From a virus, in the IMG/VR virus record IMGVR_UViG_3300025872_000304, positions 1-23,865 of that record: a DNA stretch of 23,865 nt; one strand, given 5' to 3'. Position numbers and translations under genes: made by a program. Positions within the stretch are counted from its first letter, which is position 1; each line of letters opens with the position of its first letter. Of the stretch, positions 16,523 through 22,150 are shown in pieces. The notes below the pieces were generated by a model. The model did no database searches. It saw only the letters and a program-made list of their open reading frames with translations, and was not told the DNA's origin.

Positions 16523-16846
16523 CTAATCCTCATAACATGGAGCGCACCAAAGACGGCTTCTCCCGCCCCTTCTAACATGATGCCCCCGATCGATAGGGAA
16601 ACTGTTATGGCATTCATGGCAAGCCTCACATTCAGAGCAGGAATACCAATTCCCTTGCCATTCAATGGCATGTGAATCGTGACACGTTCTCCCGTTCTCT
16701 AGAGTTACGCATTCACTTTCGGAGTGCCAAGCATTAGTGTAGGCGCAAAACGCTAATGTAAAGCGCGTTGCGATTCTTCTCGCCCTTTCAAGGGGAAGGC
16801 CACGATTTTGATTAAGCGCGTTTTGCGCGATTATTTCTAGTCTCAT
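16523..16846 (-). CDS. Zinc-ribbon N-terminal part of the amidoligase-like protein, ended by TAG
   Basis: This 107-residue frame begins MRLEIIAQNALNQNRG and has paired cysteines: SECVTLENGRTC, WYSCSECEACHEC, and LWCAPCYED directly before TAG at 16523-16525. The same frame resumes after the stop with a second cysteine set, FCCENCNETYC and VLCLECNENRE, before the amidoligase motifs. Cysteine-pair ribbons ahead of an amidoligase domain are known in phage proteins of this type. The start codon lies inside a 17-base inverted repeat. As a free product the part could still bind zinc, but the downstream ribbon shows it once belonged, or still belongs, to one longer protein. Confidence 0.66.
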   Translation of the reverse strand: MRLEIIAQNALNQNRGLPLERARRIATRFTLAFCAYTNAWHSESECVTLENGRTCHDSHAIEWQGNWYSCSECEACHECHNSFPIDRGHHVRRGGRSRLWCAPCYED

Positions 16847-16926
16847 AAGATACTGTTTTTCAATTTGTTAGGTTTGTTTCTGTCCCGCCGCCCACACCGC
16901 ACTGAGTCTGTATCTTATGAAACTAG
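16837..16926. promoter_or_regulatory. 17-base inverted repeat around the start of the zinc-ribbon/amidoligase gene
   Basis: CTAGTCTCATAAGATAC (16837-16853) and GTATCTTATGAAACTAG (16910-16926) are inverted copies with one mismatch, separated by 56 bases. The left arm contains the ATG of the gene (16846). The right arm carries TAAGAT, a possible -10 box, 16 bases after TTGTAT on the minus strand. It could be a double operator or promoter for the cassette. A long-stem hairpin in the leader RNA is another option. Confidence 0.55.
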
Positions 16927-17023
16927 CAAAAGAATACAAGTAAAAAAATCTCACCTTCTATCTATGCGCCTTAGCACCTAATGCCCGCCTGCACATGGCG
17001 GAGATTATTTTATTCTTTTCTTG

Positions 17024-17047
17024 GCGCGGCAGCGCGGCAGCGCGGCA
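17024..17047. repeat. GCGCGGCA tandem repeat (3 units)
   Basis: Three perfect eight-base units at 17024-17031, 17032-17039 and 17040-17047, followed by GCCCGGGC. The GC-only content contrasts with the AT-rich arrays 90 bases away. Confidence 0.9.
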
Positions 17048-17138
17048 GCCCGGGCAGGAGATTATCTCGATCCAATCAGGGAAACGTCAGGATCTGTCCG
17101 GCCATCGGCGGCGGCAAACAGCCCGGCGGCGAATCTGC

Positions 17139-17210
17139 AATTTCAAATTTCAAATTTCAAATTTCAAAAATGGGAAATCCCAAAATCGGAATTTCAAATT
17201 TCAAATTTCA
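17139..17210. repeat. Two AATTTCA heptamer arrays around a small palindrome
   Basis: Four perfect AATTTCA units (17139-17166) and three more (17190-17210) flank TGGGAAATCCCA (17171-17182). The second array overlaps the stop codon of the 89-residue gene by three bases. Heptamers of this type are scattered in some bacterial genomes, so the array may have come with host DNA. Confidence 0.9.
17166..17184 (-). terminator. Weak terminator-like hairpin at the end of the early operon
   Basis: Read on the minus strand, TGGGA-TT-TCCCA is followed immediately by TTTTT. It lies about 26 bases after the last early gene. The stem is only five base pairs, so it would be weak alone. Confidence 0.4.
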
Positions 17211-17477
17211 CTTTATCATTTTCCGCATTTCATCCCACTTGCTTGCCGCCCTCTCCTGCGTCATGGGGATATGCACCTCTTCCACGGTAGCCTTGAACAT
17301 GGCAAGTATGCCAGCCATCCTGACCTTATCCTCCTCTTGTGCGCCTTCGAAGAACCCTTCCTCATGCACCCTTCCAAGCTCCGAGGCAATCCTCTTTGCC
17401 TCACCGATAAACTGCGTGTACTCCAAGCCCTGCTGTAGGACAGGACAATACACAAATTTCAATTTTTGTTTTTTCAT
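17208..17477 (-). CDS. Hypothetical protein, last gene of the early operon
   Basis: This 89-residue protein (MKKQKLKFVYCPVLQQGLEY) overlaps the helix-turn-helix gene upstream by ATGA. It is mostly helical and charged (GEAKRIASELGRVHEEGFFE, then ERAASKWDEMRKMIK). No domain is recognised. Coupling to a candidate small terminase suggests a packaging or regulatory accessory role, as inference. Confidence 0.65.
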   Translation of the reverse strand: MKKQKLKFVYCPVLQQGLEYTQFIGEAKRIASELGRVHEEGFFEGAQEEDKVRMAGILAMFKATVEEVHIPMTQERAASKWDEMRKMIK

Positions 17478-18016
17478 TTTGGCTTTAACGCCTGCATGAA
17501 TTGATCGGTTATCTCCGAGTTCCCGTGAAGATGAACATGTTGATGCAACTGCTCCGGTGACTTGGCCTTCTCCAAAGCCATGTACTTGTCCAGTGTGATG
17601 CCAAGGGTAAGCACGGCATCTTTGGGTGCCATATGTGGCAGGGTATCCTCCACTCTCTGCATCGCCCCATCAATGATGACCTGCATCTTGTTCTTGAGGT
17701 TGGCGGAGAAGTAGGCGTTGCGGAACTGGGAGTCGTAATCCAAGAAGTACTGCCTGACCTCGTTGACCGTGTTGTACGAGACCCCCACTTTATCAGCGAT
17801 AAACGGGCTGCCATGACCCTGACAGTACAGTTCCAGTATCTGCTTGCGCTGATCCTCGGAAACCCCCGCAAAGAGGCCTTTACCGTTGATCTTCTCAATC
17901 TGCACACCCATCACATGGTCTTCGATCTTGACGTTGGCAAGACCTGCCAGTTGACGGGCGCGGGTTTCGGCTGACTTGTATTGCCGCTTCTTCTTCTTAG
18001 GTTTCGGATCTTTCAT
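17474..18016 (-). CDS. Helix-turn-helix protein, candidate terminase small subunit
   Basis: This 180-residue protein has a very basic N-terminus (MKDPKPKKKKRQYKSAETRA). A helix-turn-helix lies at about residues 55-90 (QRKQILELYCQGHGSPFIAD, then KVGVSYNTVNEVRQYFLD). A long helical middle part follows (NAYFSANLKNKMQVIIDGAM) and a His-rich tail (LHQHVHLHGNSE). Small terminases combine a DNA-binding HTH with helical oligomerisation segments, so the layout fits, and no other small-terminase candidate is visible. The alternative is a phage transcription regulator. A GAGGTGA ribosome binding site is seven bases before ATG 18016. The gene overlaps the upstream gene by 20 bases. The large terminase lies 3.8 kb downstream, with the cassette in between. 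Confidence 0.6.
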   Translation of the reverse strand: MKDPKPKKKKRQYKSAETRARQLAGLANVKIEDHVMGVQIEKINGKGLFAGVSEDQRKQILELYCQGHGSPFIADKVGVSYNTVNEVRQYFLDYDSQFRNAYFSANLKNKMQVIIDGAMQRVEDTLPHMAPKDAVLTLGITLDKYMALEKAKSPEQLHQHVHLHGNSEITDQFMQALKPK

Positions 18017-18341
18017 AAACTATCACCTCGATGCCAAGGTCTGCAAAGTTGAGCGTAATTGGCGCAACCTCACCCATCTTGTCACCGACGAGTAGTCCAG
18101 ATCCCACAAACTTGACCGTCCTGCCATTGTAGGAAACACGGAACCCGGTGTCGTTGTTCTTCCACAACCCCTCGTCATCCACAAAGATGATATGATCCCT
18201 GTCCAAGCGGATGGTGTCCACCAAGTCGCAGTTAAGCCACTTGTAAAGCGGGTCAAGGCTCTCGCCATCGTACAAGACCGTGCGTGCGGTTTGTTCGTTT
18301 GCGTCAAATAGCAGTGCTGTTTTTTTGTTTAATGCGATCAT
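17997..18341 (-). CDS. DUF3846-like phage protein
   Basis: This 114-residue protein (MIALNKKTALLFDANEQTAR) has the order seen in DUF3846-type early phage proteins: LYKWLNCDLVDTIRLDRDH, then IIFVDDEGLWKNNDTGFR, then VGSGLLVGDKMGEV. The family's function is unknown. An AAAGGA ribosome binding site precedes ATG 18341, within the 3' end of the upstream gene. The family call is from memory and of moderate certainty. Confidence 0.6.
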   Translation of the reverse strand: MIALNKKTALLFDANEQTARTVLYDGESLDPLYKWLNCDLVDTIRLDRDHIIFVDDEGLWKNNDTGFRVSYNGRTVKFVGSGLLVGDKMGEVAPITLNFADLGIEVIVYERSET

Positions 18342-18585
18342 TTTTCCTTTTTAAATATCTTTCCTTTGATTGTAGTTCCCCGCATTCGCGGCAGTATTTC
18401 TGTATGCTTACGTTCTTTACAAAAGATTGCCCACACTTGCAGCAAACTCCAGTAGTTTTTCTAATTTTGTTTTCTTTTCTTTCCGAGATGACATCTGGGA
18501 ATATGACCAGCTTGCGCCTTAGCCCGTCCAGTACGATCCGGTTTGCCTGCCTGTAGAAGTCCTCTGCTAGGCGTTTCTTATGCAT
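18304..18585 (-). CDS. Small zinc-ribbon protein
   Basis: This 93-residue protein (MHKKRLAEDFYRQANRIVLD) has a CxxC-x17-CxxC zinc ribbon: CCKCGQSF followed by KYCRECG near residues 48-70. It ends in a Lys/Arg-rich tail. By inference it binds DNA, RNA or protein in early infection. It overlaps both neighbours (18567-18585 and 18304-18341). Confidence 0.68.
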   Translation of the reverse strand: MHKKRLAEDFYRQANRIVLDGLRRKLVIFPDVISERKENKIRKTTGVCCKCGQSFVKNVSIQKYCRECGELQSKERYLKRKNDRIKQKNSTAI

Positions 18586-18770
18586 TGCAGGGAAATGCTA
18601 TCAATGATGTCTTTTGCCATTTGAGTAGCCGCGCTTCTTGACCAGCCAAACTCCATTATTTCTTCAATGAAGGCTTTCTTGTTAGCCATCAAGAAGAACG
18701 CAGTGACATCCAGATCATAGAAATCCAGCTTTAGTATCGGGTTTTTGTTTATCTTGCTTTTCTGTTTCAT
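18567..18770 (-). CDS. Hypothetical early protein
   Basis: This 67-residue protein (MKQKSKINKNPILKLDFYDL) has a helical C-terminal half with FGWSRSAATQMAKDIIDS. The ATG overlaps the previous stop as ATGA. It ends with TAG. No family is recognised. Confidence 0.6.
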   Translation of the reverse strand: MKQKSKINKNPILKLDFYDLDVTAFFLMANKKAFIEEIMEFGWSRSAATQMAKDIIDSISLQCIRNA

Positions 18771-19021
18771 GGTTTGGTTTTTTTGAGTTTATCCATGAGC
18801 TCCTTATTCTGATCCTTAAGGGCATCGTTCATCACGCGCAGCGCGTTGTTCTCCAGCTTCAGGTCGAAGTTCTCGCATCTAGCGTCGCGAGCAGCCTGAA
18901 ACACGTCTTTTGTTAGCAGCCGTCCATATTGGATGATGCCCTCAATCTCAGTCCGACTTAAATCAACGCAATCGGATTTCAGCCCGGCTTCAATGAAGCA
19001 GTTCTCTTCGTGTTGTGTCAT
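18767..19021 (-). CDS. Hypothetical coiled-coil early protein
   Basis: This 84-residue protein (MTQHEENCFIEAGLKSDCVD) has a predicted coiled coil in the C-terminal half (LKLENNALRVMNDALKDQNK). ATGA overlap with the upstream gene. No family is recognised; it may be a small oligomeric regulator. Confidence 0.6.
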   Translation of the reverse strand: MTQHEENCFIEAGLKSDCVDLSRTEIEGIIQYGRLLTKDVFQAARDARCENFDLKLENNALRVMNDALKDQNKELMDKLKKTKP

Positions 19022-19314
19022 TTTTGTTTGATGTATTCAATCCCAGCAGCGTCCAGAAGCGCATACAACCGCAGCGCCTCCTGCTTCCATGTTGTTTTCT
19101 TTTGCGGCACCTCGATGCCAGCCAGCCGCTTTAACTTGTCTATTGTACCAGCACCGATGCCTGCAAGCTCCTTGCTTGCCAAGGCTTCTATAAGGCTCTC
19201 CCTGCCCGTTATGTTGTATGCCTCGATGTAGCGAGCCATCTTGAAATCGAGCGGGACAAGCCCTGCCTGCGCCTCAATGCGGCGTATCCATAGTTGTCGC
19301 GGGTTCAAGCTCAT
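19018..19314 (-). CDS. Hypothetical protein with a helix-hairpin-helix-like segment
   Basis: This 98-residue protein (MSLNPRQLWIRRIEAQAGLV) contains ELAGIGAGTIDKLKRLAGI, which fits the helix-hairpin-helix pattern of non-specific DNA binding (GIG turn between two helices). ATGA overlaps join it to both neighbours. The DNA-binding role is inference. Confidence 0.62.
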   Translation of the reverse strand: MSLNPRQLWIRRIEAQAGLVPLDFKMARYIEAYNITGRESLIEALASKELAGIGAGTIDKLKRLAGIEVPQKKTTWKQEALRLYALLDAAGIEYIKQK

Positions 19315-19517
19315 TGCTGGGCCTCCCTTCGCAGTCGTTGCGTAAACTTGCAGATGTCGTGGTAGTACAAAACATACTCATCCATCGCATAGATTCTGTA
19401 GTACTCATTCCACCCTTCGATAAGACTGGCGGCTTTTAACAGCAGCGGTTGCATCTGTTCGATCTTCTCCTTTGCCTTTGCAAGCTGGGCCTCTGCATCT
19501 TCAACTGTCACGCTCAC
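19311..19517 (-). CDS. Hypothetical small early protein, GTG start
   Basis: GTG 19517 is chosen because it overlaps the previous stop as GTGA and has AAGGAG eight bases upstream. The product is 68 residues (MSVTVEDAEAQLAKAKEKIE), a helical coiled-coil start followed by aromatic-rich YYRIYAMDEYVLYYHD. The longer reading in the same frame would lie inside the upstream gene. Confidence 0.6.
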   Translation of the reverse strand: MSVTVEDAEAQLAKAKEKIEQMQPLLLKAASLIEGWNEYYRIYAMDEYVLYYHDICKFTQRLRREAQQ

Positions 19518-19876
19518 TTCTGCGCCTCCTTCACCATTTCGGTGCGCCCAACAGATTGGTGATCCCACTTGCCTAGCGTCCGCAGAAACGCCTCTGCGCG
19601 TTGACTAGCTGTGGCAAACGCTAACTCATAACATGAGTCAAATAATCGAGCTACATAATCGTCGGATTGCTCTTTCGTCAACTTCATCTCCGCCTCATGC
19701 ATGGCGTTGAGATCGTTGCAGTAGTTTGGAATTGGCGTATGGACATCAAATGTCACGCGCATCTTCTCGTTTGTTCCAATCAGCCTTTTGTGAAGCCAGC
19801 CGCTTGATGTGCTGCGCGTAATGTTTTTCCACCCACACGCCTCAGCGATTGTGATGTTGATTTGCTCGTCAGTCAT
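19514..19876 (-). CDS. Phage ABA-sandwich-like protein
   Basis: This 120-residue protein has the signature order of a widespread small phage family: IAEACGWKN, PNYCNDLNAMHEAEMKL, and FATASQRAEAFLRTLGKW. That family is annotated as a phage ABA sandwich domain of unknown function and is common in early gene clusters. The ATG overlaps the upstream stop as ATGA. The call is from memory and fairly confident for the family; the role is unknown. Confidence 0.72.
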   Translation of the reverse strand: MTDEQINITIAEACGWKNITRSTSSGWLHKRLIGTNEKMRVTFDVHTPIPNYCNDLNAMHEAEMKLTKEQSDDYVARLFDSCYELAFATASQRAEAFLRTLGKWDHQSVGRTEMVKEAQK

Positions 19877-20049
19877 TTTTGATTGTATGTTTGGTTTAAG
19901 ACCTGCATTGCAAGCCCGTCCAGCTCAATTTGAGAGAAGACAATGCTGTCTTCCAGTCTCTTACATAGCTTTCTGAGCTTATGTAGCCGCCTTGTCTTTT
20001 GCTCCAACTGCTTTCGTGCGTTTATATATGCCTGTTGCTCGTCAGTCAT
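19873..20049 (-). CDS. Hypothetical small early protein
   Basis: ATG 20049 overlaps the previous stop as ATGA and gives a 58-residue basic, helical protein (MTDEQQAYINARKQLEQKTR). The longer frame upstream reads inside the neighbouring gene. No domain is recognised. Confidence 0.6.
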   Translation of the reverse strand: MTDEQQAYINARKQLEQKTRRLHKLRKLCKRLEDSIVFSQIELDGLAMQVLNQTYNQK

Positions 20050-20246
20050 TGCAGTGCCTCCCTCGCTATTCTGCGAACTACGTCCATGCAGTCGGGCTGC
20101 GCGTTGGTAAGACTTAATTTTTCGATGCACTCCAGCGCACTTCTAAGACGGTTGATTTGCTCGTAAAGCTCATTGCGGTCTCTAGCGTCTACTCTAGCAG
20201 CCTCTTCAAGGATTGAAGTAATGCAAGCTACAGTGCTTTTATCCAT
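20046..20246 (-). CDS. Hypothetical small early protein
   Basis: This 66-residue protein (MDKSTVACITSILEEAARVD) is helical with ELYEQINRLRSALECIEKL. A GGGAGGAAAA ribosome binding site sits just before ATG 20246, within the end of the upstream gene. No family is recognised. Confidence 0.6.
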   Translation of the reverse strand: MDKSTVACITSILEEAARVDARDRNELYEQINRLRSALECIEKLSLTNAQPDCMDVVRRIAREALQ

Positions 20247-20481
20247 TTTTTCCTCCCTTCATTAGCTCCCCAATCGGAACACATGGGCCATGTTTTATCT
20301 CGCGCCGCAGCTTCTCGTTCTCTTCAAGCAGTGCGATGTTGCACTTGAGTGCAGCGATCATCATTCCCTTAATATGTTCAGAGAATGGAGCATTTTTGAT
20401 CGTCTGCATGAAGTTCTCCGTGCGAGCAATAGCTTTTTCCCAGTCACTTTCCATTTGCTCGATGATGTAGTCTGGTATCAT
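20239..20481 (-). CDS. Hypothetical small early protein
   Basis: This 80-residue protein (MIPDYIIEQMESDWEKAIAR) contains HIKGMMIAALKCNIALLEEN, probably an amphipathic helix rather than a membrane span, then a basic tail. It starts on the overlapping TAAATGA with the upstream gene. Confidence 0.6.
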   Translation of the reverse strand: MIPDYIIEQMESDWEKAIARTENFMQTIKNAPFSEHIKGMMIAALKCNIALLEENEKLRREIKHGPCVPIGELMKGGKNG

Positions 20482-20660
20482 TTACCCCCTCCCTTCTTCG
20501 CCTTCTCGCGCTCCTCGCGCTCCCTCTTCTCACATGCAGGGCAGAACCATTCATTGAAGAGATCCTGCTCCATCAGCTCATCGACGCACTTGTCGCACCA
20601 GTACTCGGGCTCGTCGTATCTTGGGTCACTGTCGTTTGCTCCAATACCTATCATTCTCAT
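20478..20660 (-). CDS. Small zinc-ribbon protein
   Basis: ATG 20660 is chosen because AGGAGG lies five bases before it. The 60-residue product (MRMIGIGANDSDPRYDEPEY) has a CxxC pair, WCDKCVDEL, then FCPACEKRE 20 residues later, and a highly charged C-terminus (REREEREKAKKGGGK). It is probably a zinc-binding protein of unknown target. Confidence 0.68.
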   Translation of the reverse strand: MRMIGIGANDSDPRYDEPEYWCDKCVDELMEQDLFNEWFCPACEKREREEREKAKKGGGK

Positions 20661-20673
20661 GTTATCCTCCTTT

Positions 20674-21039
20674 CTAGTGTGCAATGGTTGCCTTGAGTCT
20701 GTACGCTTCTGACAGTACTAGATCCGCATCCAGCAGTGCCGCCCTGTCGCCGGGGAATGAATCCAGATCATCCGGTGTGCGTCCGCGCAGTCGCGCCATA
20801 AGTTGCTGAATCGCTTCTATCGAGCGTTCGGTTAGGTGCCTGTGAAGCATGATCTCCTGCTTCAGTTCGCTGATGACCTGCGCCTGCCTGTTGTGCGCGT
20901 CAATGTACTGTTGTAGTTGTAGTTCCATTTGTTTTATATCGTTTGTTAGTTGACTGACACTTTCACCAATAGCGATCTGCTGTTGCAGCCGCAAGGTTTT
21001 TATTTGCTCCATCAGGTTGTCGATGACTTGTGCGCTCAT
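20674..21039 (-). CDS. Coiled-coil protein downstream of the helicase fragment
   Basis: ATG 21039 overlaps the helicase stop as ATGA, so the product is 121 residues (MSAQVIDNLMEQIKTLRLQQ). Most of it is predicted coiled coil (SQLTNDIKQMELQLQQYIDA). The C-terminus has TPDDLDSFPGDRAALLDAD. Close coupling to the helicase fragment suggests it could act with it, but no family is recognised. Confidence 0.65.
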   Translation of the reverse strand: MSAQVIDNLMEQIKTLRLQQQIAIGESVSQLTNDIKQMELQLQQYIDAHNRQAQVISELKQEIMLHRHLTERSIEAIQQLMARLRGRTPDDLDSFPGDRAALLDADLVLSEAYRLKATIAH

Positions 21040-21632
21040 TTTGTAAGGGAAAAGAATCTTGCAAGCCTGCCCATGAATCCAAGTTTCGTACTCACACCAC
21101 ACGGCCCTGAGCGTTGAATCGGAATGCTAATCTCGCGCTCCGCTGGATCTTCAGTGAGCTTGACGATAATGACTGCTGTTGCGTCCTGACCGATGGCCCG
21201 ACTCTCCCGCGCCCTGCCCTGCTCGTTAAGCTGCGTAATCGCAAAGACCACACAACCCAATTCCAGCCCAAGTAGACGCAGCCTGCGGCTAACCTCGGCA
21301 ACCTCGCGCTCTCGCGTGATGTCCTTGTGCGTGGTCAAATCACACCTGACTAGCTGTATGTAATCCACAAACAAAACCTTCAGGCCCTCTGGCGATTTTG
21401 CCATCGCTCGGGCCGCAGCCACAATGGACGCAATATCATGCAGATCATCGCGGATCACAAGCGGGGCCTTGGTCAGCACGTTCATTGCCTTGAACACGCC
21501 GCGCATCTCAGCCTCGCTCTTCACGCCTTCTGCCAATGCCCTGAGCGGCACGCCGCCGATGTTCGAAACAAGCCGATCAATGATCTGCTGGGCTGACATC
21601 TCCAGACTGACTATCATTACTCCTTTTTTCAT
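21036..21632 (-). CDS. DnaB-like replicative helicase, C-terminal fragment (Walker B onward)
   Basis: This 198-residue frame begins MKKGVMIVSLEMSAQQ, which is the strand right after the Walker A helix in DnaB (the SLEMS motif). Walker B is GLKVLFVDYIQLV (about residues 83-95). The sensor ITQLNEQGRARESRAIGQDA and the terminal QRSGPCGVS through LARFF match the rest of the RecA-like helicase core. Walker A is absent; it lies in another frame 1.6 kb upstream (23203-23505). The start has no good ribosome binding site, though AAGGAG lies just before the second Met (MIVSLEMS). It overlaps the upstream gene by 56 bases. It can bind ATP properly only if joined to, or assembled with, the Walker A fragment. 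Confidence 0.85.
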   Translation of the reverse strand: MKKGVMIVSLEMSAQQIIDRLVSNIGGVPLRALAEGVKSEAEMRGVFKAMNVLTKAPLVIRDDLHDIASIVAAARAMAKSPEGLKVLFVDYIQLVRCDLTTHKDITREREVAEVSRRLRLLGLELGCVVFAITQLNEQGRARESRAIGQDATAVIIVKLTEDPAEREISIPIQRSGPCGVSTKLGFMGRLARFFSLTK

Positions 21633-21960
21633 ATGTATATAGTTTATTTTCCAAGTTTGCGATTGTCTGCTTCATGTCGCGGATGTGATCCTGCAAGCCT
21701 TTGATGACTTCATCCTTTGGATCTTTCGGGCGACGATACACTGACGCATATTCCTCTAATGCCTTTTGGTAATAGTCCTTTGGAAGCTCGATTGGCGTTG
21801 ACAAAAGATCCTTATCTTCCCCATCTGGAATGCCCCCGCCTTGCGTATCCTTCCACCTGAAGTATAGGTTCCAAGGCTTGATGCGCCTCAAATGCTTCTT
21901 CTTCGCCTTACCTTTTCCCGTTGCCGGGCCTTGCTGATGTTCCTGTTTTTTGTCCTTCAT
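21577..21960 (-). CDS. Hypothetical basic protein between helicase fragments
   Basis: ATG 21960 gives 127 residues (MKDKKQEHQQGPATGKGKAK); a GTG at 21981 would add seven. The N-terminus is strongly basic. The middle has RIKPWNLYFRWKDTQGGG, and the C-terminal half is helical (EVIKGLQDHIRDMKQTIANL). Its last 56 bases overlap the start of the helicase C-terminal fragment. No family is recognised. Confidence 0.6.
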   Translation of the reverse strand: MKDKKQEHQQGPATGKGKAKKKHLRRIKPWNLYFRWKDTQGGGIPDGEDKDLLSTPIELPKDYYQKALEEYASVYRRPKDPKDEVIKGLQDHIRDMKQTIANLENKLYTYEKRSNDSQSGDVSPADH

Positions 21961-22150
21961 CTTTTTGTAGTTTGATTTCACAACTGATTATGTCTGTTGA
22001 TTGATTCTGCGGCAGGTTTACAATGGTTTGCAGGTGGCGCTCCGCCGCTTCACGCTCACCCCTGAACACCACATCCTGCGTAACCTTCGGCCTTGGCAGG
22101 CTGATGTCGCCGATCACCGTTGTCCTGCGGATTATGACCCAACCTGCCAT
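21908..22150 (-). CDS. Hypothetical protein between helicase fragments
   Basis: ATG 22150 gives 80 residues (MAGWVIIRRTTVIGDISLPR), starting inside the 3' end of the nuclease gene by 19 bases. It contains REAAERHLQTIVNLPQNQ and a basic end. No family is recognised. The longer frame starting at 22192 would overlap the nuclease further and is less likely. Confidence 0.58.
   Translation of the reverse strand: MAGWVIIRRTTVIGDISLPRPKVTQDVVFRGEREAAERHLQTIVNLPQNQSTDIISCEIKLQKDEGQKTGTSARPGNGKR

Larger units (their letters stand above)
15704..16846 (-). other. Continuous 381-codon frame with a single internal TAG (readthrough or pseudogene)
   Basis: The zinc-ribbon part and the amidoligase part share one frame, with one interruption, TAG at codon 108 (16523-16525). 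The 46 codons between the TAG and the next ATG remain open and encode a zinc ribbon, CENC-x17-CLEC. Several neighbouring genes end in TAG (stops at 3581, 7323, 8412, 14022 and 18567), so genome-wide reassignment of TAG is unlikely. Remaining options are programmed or suppressed readthrough, two proteins acting together, a recent nonsense mutation, or a sequencing error. Confidence 0.75.
16927..17207. other. Non-coding, repeat-rich gap between early operon and cassette
   Basis: No gene is supported here. The region holds the GCGCGGCA array, two AATTTCA arrays and a hairpin followed by T residues on the minus strand, each listed separately. GGAGATTAT occurs at 17000 and 17057. The plus-strand frames through here read only through the repeats. 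Confidence 0.6.

Noticed and set aside
16297-16671. A 124-codon minus-strand frame across the TAG
   Set aside because: It is in another frame from the zinc-ribbon and amidoligase motifs, lacks them, and has shadow-like composition.
15704-16846. Genome-wide reassignment of TAG to a sense codon
   Set aside because: Several genes, including capsid, scaffold and the glycine-rich protein, end in TAG at sensible protein ends, and no suppressor tRNA is visible in this window.
17139-17210. CRISPR array
   Set aside because: The seven-base units are directly adjacent without unique spacers, and no cas gene is present.
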